Shown piece by piece: positions 5,752 through 11,693 of a stretch of DNA of 11,773 bases. Made by a program: the position numbers and the translations under genes. This DNA is from Actinomycetota bacterium (lineage in GTDB: Bacteria; Actinomycetota; Acidimicrobiia; Acidimicrobiales; BP-101). Below the pieces are notes generated by a model that saw only the letters and a list, made by a program, of their open reading frames with translations, had not been told where the DNA came from and made no database searches. The stretch's first letter is position 1. Each line of letters opens with the position of its first letter. The stretch spans positions 1 through 11,773 of the forward strand of contig JAUTXA010000004.1 of NCBI GenBank assembly GCA_030838265.1, read 5' to 3'.

Positions 5752-6513
5752 GTGGAGGCTCCTCCCGGCGACGCCTTCGTCACCCTCTACGGCCGCCAGC
5801 CCGTGCTCGAGGCCCTGGCCGACGAGCGCATCGAGTTCGACAAGATCCTCGTCGCCCGCAACGCCCACGGCGACCACATCGACGAGATCGTGGCCGCGGC
5901 CCGAGGACGCGGCGTGGTCCTGCGCCGAGTGGAGGCGGCGCGCGTTACCCGCCTCTCCCGCAACGGTCGCCATGACCAAGGCGTGGTGGCGGACGTGATC
6001 ATGCCCGGGCTCGGTGAGCTCGACGAGTGGCTGACCCGCCGCCTCGTCGGCCCGCTGGCCGTGCTGTTGCTCGATGGCGTGTCGAACCCGGCCAATGTCG
6101 GGATGATCATCCGCACCGCGGCGGCCGCCGGGCTCGACGCCACCGTGCTTCCCCGCGCCGGGTCTCCCGATGTCGGGCCGTTGGTGATCAAGGCGTCGGC
6201 CGGCGTGGCCCTGGGGGCGACCGTCCTCCGGGCGGCCACGCCGGCGGCGGGTGCCCGGGCCCTCACTGATGCCGGAGTGACCCTGCTGGGCCTGGCCGCC
6301 GGCACGGGCGACAACCTCTTCACCGTCGCCCTCCCGGAGCGGGCGGCGTTCGTGCTGGGCAACGAGACCGAAGGCGTGGCCGAGACCGTGGCCTCGCACG
6401 TGACGCAGTGGGTCTCGCTGCCGATGGCCGAGGGCGTCGATTCGCTGAACGTGGCTTCGGCCGCCGCCGTCGTGACCTACGAGCTCGTCCGCCGCCGCAC
6501 CTCGGTCGGCTGA
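5752..6513 (+). CDS. rlmB: RlmB/TrmH-type 23S rRNA (guanosine 2'-O)-methyltransferase
   Basis: This SAM-dependent SPOUT methyltransferase probably makes Gm2251 in the 23S peptidyl-transferase P-loop, as E. coli RlmB does. It has 253 residues, the family length. Residues 10-82 are the SpoU substrate-binding domain, starting TLYGRQPVLEAL and ending RHDQGVVADV, the RlmB-type junction. The knot domain has motif 1 LLLDGVSNPANVGMIIRTAA (105-124), IKASAGVALGA (146-156), motif 2 AAFVLGNETEGV (198-209) and motif 3 VSLPMAEGVDSLNVASAAAV (221-240). GTG 5752 comes 5 nt after the DUF1844 stop with only a weak purine run, so translation may be coupled. The family has several members with different targets, so the exact nucleotide is inferred from the RlmB-like N-domain. 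Confidence 0.9.
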   Translation: MEAPPGDAFVTLYGRQPVLEALADERIEFDKILVARNAHGDHIDEIVAAARGRGVVLRRVEAARVTRLSRNGRHDQGVVADVIMPGLGELDEWLTRRLVGPLAVLLLDGVSNPANVGMIIRTAAAAGLDATVLPRAGSPDVGPLVIKASAGVALGATVLRAATPAAGARALTDAGVTLLGLAAGTGDNLFTVALPERAAFVLGNETEGVAETVASHVTQWVSLPMAEGVDSLNVASAAAVVTYELVRRRTSVG

Positions 6514-6526
6514 GGCCGCCGGCTCT

Positions 6527-7228
6527 TCAGGCCCGGTGGTCGGTCCAGCGAGCGCCGTCCCAGTAGCGCACGCCGGGGCCGCCGTCGGGATCGGGATACC
6601 AGTTCGGAGGTGGCCCGGTGGCGGCCCACGGTTGGGCGCCTGGGATCACCACGGCGGTGCTGGTCCGGCCCCGGCGTACCGACCCGACGATCAGCAGGGT
6701 GAAGCCGACCAGCAACGTCAGCACGGCCAGCGCGCCGGTCGCGATCCAGGGCGCGACGGCGCCGAAGGTGTCGACAATCGATCTCGAGACGATGATCTGC
6801 CCACCCTGGGTGTTGCCGACCTGAACCTCGTACCGGCCGCGTCGCGGGATGGAGAATCCCAGGGCCGACGTGTAGACGCGCGAGCCGCGCGTGATGGTCT
6901 CATCCGCCGCCACTCGATGCATGGCAATGGGCGAGCCGTCTGGCGACGTGACGGTGACGCTCTCGACGCCGAGCGTCACGTCGTTGTTGTTCGAGAAGTT
7001 GAAGCCGCTTCCGCCCCCCGTGAAGCCCGTCCGCTCGTAGACCTTGTACTGGCCGGCCTTCAGGTCGAGGCTGGTGGTTCCGGGCGTGTTCAGCGTGGGC
7101 GACGTGGCGATGACGCCGACGAACGGGACGACGACCTTGATGGCCGACGGGATCCCCACGAGCAGGCCGATGGCGATCACGATGACGGAGAGACGAAACC
7201 CCGGCCCAGGCCGCTTGCCCGCGGTCAC
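6527..7228 (-). CDS. Two-TM membrane protein with C-terminal DUF2510 domain
   Basis: This 233-residue protein has unknown function. A hydrophobic helix at about 11-36 (LSVIVIAIGLLVGIPSAI) is followed by a roughly 120-residue, probably extracytoplasmic beta-rich region with Gly, Thr, Ser and Asn. A second helix at about 163-190 (ATGALAVLTLLVGFTLLIVG) precedes a basic RRGR stop and a Pro-rich linker. The C-terminal DUF2510 domain shows NWYPDPDGGPGVRYWDGARW, and DUF2510 is essentially an actinobacterial domain that faces the cytoplasm in such proteins. I chose GTG 7228: it overlaps the upstream stop by 4 nt (GTGA) and has AGGA 8 nt before it. A GTG at 7267 would add 13 odd residues. It ends 13 nt from rlmB, tail to tail. 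Confidence 0.8.
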   Translation of the reverse strand: MTAGKRPGPGFRLSVIVIAIGLLVGIPSAIKVVVPFVGVIATSPTLNTPGTTSLDLKAGQYKVYERTGFTGGGSGFNFSNNNDVTLGVESVTVTSPDGSPIAMHRVAADETITRGSRVYTSALGFSIPRRGRYEVQVGNTQGGQIIVSRSIVDTFGAVAPWIATGALAVLTLLVGFTLLIVGSVRRGRTSTAVVIPGAQPWAATGPPPNWYPDPDGGPGVRYWDGARWTDHRA

Positions 7229-7434
7229 GGCCGATCCTGCGAAGGTCGCACGGCCTCCGCCTCCCACTGACCAAGGTGCCCGGCCCGCACGTCGAACTCC
7301 ACCGCCGACCCCGCATCGATCGTCCGGGTGCCGTCGCTGATGGCGGTGCAGTGAAAGAAGAGCTCGCGGCCGTCATCGCCGCGAATGGTGCCCACCCCAG
7401 CGTGGTCGTCGAACTGGACGACAACGCCGCGCAT
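7225..7434 (-). CDS. Divergent cold-shock-domain protein
   Basis: This is a 69-residue single-domain protein with the five-strand OB layout of the cold shock domain: MRGVVVQFDDHAGVGTIRGD, then ELFFHCTAISDGTRTI (24-39), then SAVEFDVRAG (43-52). Classical RNP1 (KGFGFI) is reduced to AGVGTI, and RNP2 (VFVHF) is changed to LFFHC, so several of the aromatic residues that stack on nucleic acid are missing. It may bind RNA or DNA weakly or do something else. Proteins with this FHCTAI-type core occur in actinobacteria (recalled). The ATG at 7432-7434 overlaps the hisG stop by 1 nt (TGATG); a TTG one codon earlier is less likely. It is coupled to hisG upstream and to the DUF2510 gene downstream. Confidence 0.75.
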   Translation of the reverse strand: MRGVVVQFDDHAGVGTIRGDDGRELFFHCTAISDGTRTIDAGSAVEFDVRAGHLGQWEAEAVRPSQDRP

Positions 7435-8309
7435 CAATGGACGATCTTGGCCAACGGGAGCTCGATGATGTCGGTGGCGCCGTGGTCCTTCAGGGCAGGG
7501 ATCAAGGTGTTGATCTCGGACTTCAGCACCACGGTCTCGACGGCGTAGCCGTCCTCGCCGAAGAGCTTCGAGACGGTCGGCGACTTCATGGCCGGCAAGA
7601 TCTCGATCACCTTGGCCAGGTCGGCCTCGCTCACATTGAGCTTCACCAGCACCTTGCCCCGGGCCTCGAGCGACCCCTGCAAGAGCGTGTGGATCTGATG
7701 CATGGCATGGCGCTTTACCGGGTCGTCATAGGCGGCCCGGTTGGCGATCAGCTCGGTGAACGACACCAAGATGGTGTCGATCACCTTCAGGCCCGCGGCC
7801 TTGAGGGCTCGTCCCGTCTCGGTGATCTCGACCACGGCGTCGGCGATGTCGGGGATCTTGGCCTCGGTCGCCCCGTACGAAAGGCGCACGTCGGCCTGCA
7901 CCCCGTGCTTCTCGAGGAAGCGGCGGGTGAGCTCGGGGTACTCGGTCGACACCCGAGCGCCGGCCGGCAGGTCGCCGACCTCGTCGACCGGCGAGTCCCC
8001 GGCCACCGCGATGACCATCCGGATGGGCCGGGCCGTGGCCTTCGAGTAGTGGAGCTGGCCGATGGACACGACCTCGGAGCCGGTCTCCTCGATCCAGTCC
8101 CGTCCGGTGATGCCGATGTCGAACAGACCCTCGTCGACGTAGCGGGGAATCTCCTGGGGCCGCAGGATGAGGACGTCATCGATCCGGGGGTCGTCGATTG
8201 TGGCTCGGTAGTCGACGTCCGACCCTCGGAGCACGGCCAGATCGGCGGCCTCGAAGAGCTCGAGCGTGGCCCGCTCGAGCGACCCCTTGGGCAGGACGAG
8301 GCGCAGCAT
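7434..8309 (-). CDS. hisG: ATP phosphoribosyltransferase, long form
   Basis: HisG joins ATP and PRPP to give phosphoribosyl-ATP, the first committed step of histidine synthesis. It has 291 residues, the length of the long, self-regulated form. The catalytic domains show VLPKGSLERATLELFEAADL (5-24), FDIGITGRDWIEETG (63-77), and the PRPP loop EITETGRALKAAGL (161-174), where the usual TGRTL reads TGRAL. The C-terminal domain (about 219-290; VLVKLNV, LPAMKSPTVSKL, IIELPLAKIV) is the ACT-like part that binds histidine for feedback inhibition, so HisZ is not needed. The ATG at 8307-8309 overlaps the ribH stop by 1 nt. Longer readings into ribH do not match the family. No other his gene is in the window. 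Confidence 0.96.
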   Translation of the reverse strand: MLRLVLPKGSLERATLELFEAADLAVLRGSDVDYRATIDDPRIDDVLILRPQEIPRYVDEGLFDIGITGRDWIEETGSEVVSIGQLHYSKATARPIRMVIAVAGDSPVDEVGDLPAGARVSTEYPELTRRFLEKHGVQADVRLSYGATEAKIPDIADAVVEITETGRALKAAGLKVIDTILVSFTELIANRAAYDDPVKRHAMHQIHTLLQGSLEARGKVLVKLNVSEADLAKVIEILPAMKSPTVSKLFGEDGYAVETVVLKSEINTLIPALKDHGATDIIELPLAKIVH

Positions 8310-8800
8310 CAGCGATCGGCCTTCGTGATCTGAGCCAGCAAGCCAGCCATCTCTATGACGGTCTCGGCCGCCTCGAAGCCCTTGTTGGTGTCGTCGTCGC
8401 CCGCCCGGAGCCGCGCCTGCTCGTCGGTATCGGTCGTCAGCACGCCGAACGCGACGGGTATCCCGGTGTCGAGCTGCACCCGCTGCAACCCCGCCGCGCA
8501 CTGCCCGGCCACGAAATCGAAGTGCGGCGTGTCGCCGCGGATCACGGCCCCGAGGGCGATGACGGCGTCGACCTCGCCCGACGCGGCGAAGCGCTGGGCC
8601 AGCAGGGGGATCTCGAAGGCGCCCGGCACCCACGCAACCGTCACCGACGCGGAGGCGACGCCGTACTGGGTCAGCGCCCGCTCAGCCCCCACCAGGAGGC
8701 GATCGGTGATGAAGTCGTTGAAGCGCCCGCAGACGACCGCGACGCGGAGGCCGCGTCCGTCGAGCTTGCCTCGTCGGCCTCGGTTGTCAGAGGACGTCAT
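8309..8800 (-). CDS. ribH: 6,7-dimethyl-8-ribityllumazine synthase
   Basis: RibH condenses 5-amino-6-ribitylaminouracil with 3,4-dihydroxybutanone 4-phosphate, the second-last step to riboflavin. It usually assembles as a pentamer or 60-mer shell. It has 163 residues. Visible motifs are VCGRFNDFIT (23-32), AWVPGAFEIPLLAQ (56-69), IALGAVIRGDTPHFDFVA (81-98) with catalytic His93, PVAFGVLTTDT (115-125) and NKGFEAAETV (139-148). The ATG at 8798-8800 lies 14 nt inside the end of ribBA, with GGAAGG 5 nt upstream. It supplies the substrate of the RibE enzyme encoded upstream in the same operon. Confidence 0.97.
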   Translation of the reverse strand: MTSSDNRGRRGKLDGRGLRVAVVCGRFNDFITDRLLVGAERALTQYGVASASVTVAWVPGAFEIPLLAQRFAASGEVDAVIALGAVIRGDTPHFDFVAGQCAAGLQRVQLDTGIPVAFGVLTTDTDEQARLRAGDDDTNKGFEAAETVIEMAGLLAQITKADR

Positions 8801-10010
8801 CCAGACCTTCCAGCAGGTGACCCATGCGCTCCCGCTTGGTGCGGAGGTACTCGATGTTCTCAGGGTTGGGCGCCGACTCCAAGGGGACGCGCTCGACGAT
8901 GTCGAGGCCGAAGCCCTCGAGGCCGCCGTACTTGGCGGGGTTGTTGGTCATGAGCCGCATGGTCGTAATGCCGAGGTCGTTCAGGATCTGGGCCCCGATG
9001 CCGTACTCCCGGCTGTCGACGGGAAGTCCGAGCTCGAGGTTGGCATCAAGGGTGTCATGGCCCTGCTCCTGCAGCGTGTAGGCCCGCAGCTTGTGGCCCA
9101 GGCCGATCCCCCGGCCCTCGTGGCCGCGCAGGTACACGACCGCACCCATTCCCTCCTCGGCAATGCGGCGCAGCGCAGCATCGAGCTGGGGACCGCAGTC
9201 GCAGCGCAACGATCCGAACGCATCACCGGTGAGGCACTCGGAGTGCACCCGGACCAGGACGTTCTCCTCCCCCGCCACCGCGCCCTTGACCAGGGCCACG
9301 TGCTCCTCGCCGTCGAGGACGGACTGGTAGGCGTAGCAGGTGAAGTCGCCGTAGATGGTCGGGATGCGAGCCTCGCTGAGGCGCTTGACCAGCTTGTCCC
9401 GCTGGCGCCGGTAGCGGATCAGGTCGGCGATGGTGATGAGCAACAGGTCGTGCTCGGCGGCGAAGGCCTCGAGCTCGGGCAGCCGGGCCATCGAGCCGTC
9501 GTCCTTGACGATCTCGCAGAGCACGCCGGCCGGGTACAGCCCGGCCAGGCGGGCCAGGTCGACGGCCGCCTCGGTGTGCCCACCCCGCTTCAGGACGCCC
9601 CCCTCGCGATAGCGCAGGGGGAAGATGTGGCCGGGCTTGGCCAGGTCGTCGGGACGGGTGCCGGGGTCGATGAGTGCCTGAATGGTCGCGGCGCGGTCGG
9701 CGGCCGAGATCCCGGTCGTCGTGTTGGGCCGGTAGTCGACGCTGACGGTGAAGGCGGTGCGTTGCGACTCGGTGTTGTCCTGCACCATGAGGGGCAGGCC
9801 CAGTTGGTCGAGGCGGTCGCCGGTCATGGGCATGCAGATCACACCGGAGGTGTGCTTCACGAAGAAGGCGATCTTCTCCGGGGTGGCGAACTCGGCCGCC
9901 ATGATGAGGTCGCCCTCGTTCTCGCGGTCAGCATCGTCGACGACGATGACGACGTCACCCCGGGCGACCGCGGCGATGGCCTTTTCGATGTGTTCGAGGG
10001 ACACGGTCAT
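8787..10010 (-). CDS. ribBA: Bifunctional 3,4-DHBP synthase / GTP cyclohydrolase II
   Basis: This fusion enzyme makes both precursors of the pathway. The N-terminal domain (1-200) turns ribulose 5-phosphate into dihydroxybutanone phosphate. It carries the acidic metal/substrate loop DDADRENEGDLIMAAE (25-40) and the RGGHTEAAVDL segment (142-152). The C-terminal domain (about 205-400) opens GTP. It has the zinc cysteines C259, C270 and C272 in VHSECLTGDAFGSLRCDCG, the catalytic LRGHEGRGIGL (294-304), YGIGAQIL (336-343) and LMTNNPAKY (353-361). Both sites look complete over 407 residues. The ATG at 10008-10010 overlaps ribE by 4 nt (ATGA), with AAGGAG just upstream. Confidence 0.97.
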   Translation of the reverse strand: MTVSLEHIEKAIAAVARGDVVIVVDDADRENEGDLIMAAEFATPEKIAFFVKHTSGVICMPMTGDRLDQLGLPLMVQDNTESQRTAFTVSVDYRPNTTTGISAADRAATIQALIDPGTRPDDLAKPGHIFPLRYREGGVLKRGGHTEAAVDLARLAGLYPAGVLCEIVKDDGSMARLPELEAFAAEHDLLLITIADLIRYRRQRDKLVKRLSEARIPTIYGDFTCYAYQSVLDGEEHVALVKGAVAGEENVLVRVHSECLTGDAFGSLRCDCGPQLDAALRRIAEEGMGAVVYLRGHEGRGIGLGHKLRAYTLQEQGHDTLDANLELGLPVDSREYGIGAQILNDLGITTMRLMTNNPAKYGGLEGFGLDIVERVPLESAPNPENIEYLRTKRERMGHLLEGLDDVL

Positions 10011-10585
10011 TCAGCTCCTTGGGTGCGGTGCTCGAGCAGCCGCTCGACGTACTTGGCCACCAGGTCGACCTCGAGGTTGACCCGATCGCCGGGCTGGCGG
10101 AGACCGAGGGTCGTGACCTCGGCCGTGTGGGGGATGATGGCGACGGAGAAGCCGTCGTCGAGGACCTTGACGACGGTGAGGCTGCACCCGTCGACGGTGA
10201 TCGAGCCCTTCTCGACGACGTAGCGCAGGAGCTCGGGCGGCATCTTGACCTCGAGGTCGGGTGCCGGCGAGACGACCTCGCCCGTGCAGTCGACGTGGCC
10301 CTGCACGATGTGGCCGTCGAGGCGGTCGCTGGCCCGTACCGGTCGCTCGAGGTTGACGACATCGCCGACCTGCACATCACCGAGGTTGGTGCGGGCCAGG
10401 CTCTCGGCGATGACGTCGACGGCATACCAGTCGTCGCCCCGCTCGACGACGGTGAGGCAGCAACCGTTGTGGGCCACGGAATCGCCGATCTTGACGTCGT
10501 CGAGCACGGTCGTGGCCTCGAACACGAAGCGGCCACGGTCGCGGCTGCGCAGGCGACCGAGCTCTTCGACGATGCCCGTGAACAT
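10007..10585 (-). CDS. ribE: Riboflavin synthase (alpha-type, lumazine-binding)
   Basis: RibE dismutates two 6,7-dimethyl-8-ribityllumazine molecules to riboflavin plus the pyrimidine that RibH re-uses. It has 192 residues in two similar beta-barrels. The first starts MFTGIVEELG and contains GDSVAHNGCCLTVVERG (34-50). The second starts at about 88 with DRLDGHIVQGHVDCTGEVV and contains KGSITVDGCSLTVV (125-138) and FSVAIIPHTAEVTTLG (145-160). It ends NLEVDLVAKYVERLL. All hallmark segments are present. The usual AVNGVCLTV reads AHNGCCLTV. The ATG at 10583-10585 overlaps the ribD stop by 1 nt (TGATG), with GGAAGG 7 nt upstream. The gene is named ribC or ribE depending on the organism. Confidence 0.97.
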   Translation of the reverse strand: MFTGIVEELGRLRSRDRGRFVFEATTVLDDVKIGDSVAHNGCCLTVVERGDDWYAVDVIAESLARTNLGDVQVGDVVNLERPVRASDRLDGHIVQGHVDCTGEVVSPAPDLEVKMPPELLRYVVEKGSITVDGCSLTVVKVLDDGFSVAIIPHTAEVTTLGLRQPGDRVNLEVDLVAKYVERLLEHRTQGAE

Positions 10586-11559
10586 CAGCGCCCTTCCAGC
10601 TCGATCTTGACGTCGTCGCCCAGTTGGTCGACGGCCACGATGCGGCCCCGCCAGATGTCGGCGATCGTCGGGGCCCCGGCACCGGCGAACAGCCCGCGCC
10701 CGTCGTCACCGCCGAACAGGGCAGGAGCCAGATAGAGGACGTAGCGGTCGACCAGCCCGGCGGCGTGGAAGTCGTGGACCACCGACGCCCCGCCTTCGAC
10801 CAGGAGCTGAAGGACGCCCTTGCTCCCGAGGAGGTCGAGGACCTCGCCCAGATCGCCGGTCAGCTCGAGGGCGGGTTGGACCTTGGCATCGTCGGGAGCG
10901 TGCCCGAGGACGACCCGCAGCGGATCGGGACCCTCGACGTGGCGCACCGTCAGGCTGGGGTCGTCGGCCCGCACCGTTCCCGCCCCGACCAGCACGGCGT
11001 CGCTCTCGGCCCGCAGGCGGTGAGCATCGGCCCGCGCCTCGTCGCCCGTGATCCACTGGCTGGTGCCGTCAGGCGCGGCCGTCCGCCCGTCGAGCGAGGC
11101 GGCCAGCTTCACGACCACCCACGGACGGCCGGTGGAGCGGTGCTTGAGATAGGGCGCCAGCTGGCGGCGCACCTCGTCGGCGCAGACGCCGACGTCAACC
11201 TCGATGCCTGCCTCGCGCAGTTGCTCGATGCCGCGTCCCGCGACCTGCGGGTCGGGGTCCTCGAAGCCGATGACCACTCTGGCCACGCCGGCTTCGACGA
11301 TGGCATCGACACACGGGGTGGTGCGGCCGTGGTGGGAGCACGGCTCGAGCGTGGTGTAAAGGGTGGCCCCGCGGGCCTGGTCGCCGGCGGCCGTGAGGGC
11401 AACTCGCTCGGCGTGCGGTCCGCCGGGAGGCTGCGTCGCCCCTTCGTGCCCCGTAGACAGGACGCAACCCACCCACGGGTTGGGTGACGTCGTCGTGCGC
11501 ACCGCCGCGGCGATCTCGATGGCCCGCCTCATTGCCTGCTCGTCGGTCGCTAGTGCCAC
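10585..11559 (-). CDS. ribD: Bifunctional pyrimidine deaminase / reductase
   Basis: RibD deaminates and then reduces the GTP cyclohydrolase II product on the way to the ribitylamino-uracil. From the chosen start it has 324 residues. The N-terminal deaminase (1-140) has the zinc-site HAE (49-51) and LEPCSHHGRTTPC (71-83). The C-terminal NADPH reductase (about 145-324) has VVVKLAASLDGRTA (148-161), SDAVLVGAGTVRADDP (186-201), LLVEGGASV (252-260) and VLYLAPALFGG (274-284). Between NPWVG and HAE about four residues of the usual beta-hairpin are missing. I chose GTG 11557-11559 because VALATDEQAMRRAIEIA is the normal family start and a promoter lies 7 nt upstream. The frame is open back to 11724, but that part is not RibD-like and lies antisense to another likely gene. 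Confidence 0.94.
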   Translation of the reverse strand: MALATDEQAMRRAIEIAAAVRTTTSPNPWVGCVLSTGHEGATQPPGGPHAERVALTAAGDQARGATLYTTLEPCSHHGRTTPCVDAIVEAGVARVVIGFEDPDPQVAGRGIEQLREAGIEVDVGVCADEVRRQLAPYLKHRSTGRPWVVVKLAASLDGRTAAPDGTSQWITGDEARADAHRLRAESDAVLVGAGTVRADDPSLTVRHVEGPDPLRVVLGHAPDDAKVQPALELTGDLGEVLDLLGSKGVLQLLVEGGASVVHDFHAAGLVDRYVLYLAPALFGGDDGRGLFAGAGAPTIADIWRGRIVAVDQLGDDVKIELEGR

Positions 11560-11566
11560 CGATGTC

Positions 11567-11596
11567 AGGCTACTGCCCGACCTGGTCGTATGACAA
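11567..11596 (-). promoter_or_regulatory. Promoter of the ribD operon (leaderless type)
   Basis: The minus strand reads TTGTCA (11596-11591, five of six matches to TTGACA), an 18-nt spacer and TAGCCT (11572-11567). The ribD GTG follows 7 nt later, where transcription should begin, so the message would have no leader. This supports the GTG 11559 start. It also leaves no room for a riboswitch in a transcript from this promoter. Confidence 0.65.
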
Positions 11597-11614
11597 ACGA
11601 TCGTTTCAGAAACG
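11595..11614. promoter_or_regulatory. Nested palindromes, candidate repressor operator for ribD
   Basis: AAACGATCGTTT (11595-11606) is a perfect 12-bp palindrome. CGTTTCAGAAACG (11602-11614) is a second perfect dyad, 6-1-6, sharing one arm. Three AAACG/CGTTT half-sites therefore occur in 20 bp. The left end overlaps the -35 hexamer of the ribD promoter by 2 bp. The form resembles TetR-family operators, but no regulator gene is visible, so the binder is unknown. Confidence 0.5.
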
Positions 11615-11641
11615 CTCGCGGCCTCGTCGGGCTCGTACAGC

Positions 11642-11693
11642 GACCGAACCGGCAATAGGAGCGGGGCATACGATAAGCGCCGTGACCGAACCG
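11642..11693. repeat. Two direct copies of GACCGAACCG, 42 bp apart
   Basis: Exact 10-bp copies lie at 11642-11651 and 11684-11693. The start-to-start distance is about four helical turns, so both would face the same side of the DNA. The right copy covers the start of the divergent reading frame and may be coding only. Role unknown. Confidence 0.4.
11669..11674 (+). promoter_or_regulatory. Candidate -10 element of the divergent gene
   Basis: TACGAT lies 7 nt before GTG 11682, the same spacing as at ribD, again suggesting a leaderless transcript. No convincing -35 is seen 16-18 nt upstream. Confidence 0.4.

Noticed and set aside
6514..6545. Possible terminator between rlmB and the DUF2510 gene
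   Set aside because: The GC-rich arms pair only with several G-U pairs and overlap the coding end, and there is no T-run on either strand.
7229..7267. Start of the DUF2510 protein at GTG 7267
   Set aside because: It would overlap the previous gene by 43 nt and add a Gly-rich stretch. GTG 7228 gives a GTGA overlap with AGGA upstream, as elsewhere in the operon.
8310..8633. Upstream extension of hisG into ribH (108 more codons)
   Set aside because: The extra part is Arg-rich out-of-frame ribH sequence. HisG proteins start at MLRLVLPKGSLE, which has its own ATG overlapping the ribH stop.
8355..10223. 622-codon plus-strand open frame opposite ribH, ribBA and ribE
   Set aside because: It is a shadow frame as well: no recognisable domain, and all key motifs of three riboflavin enzymes lie on the minus strand.
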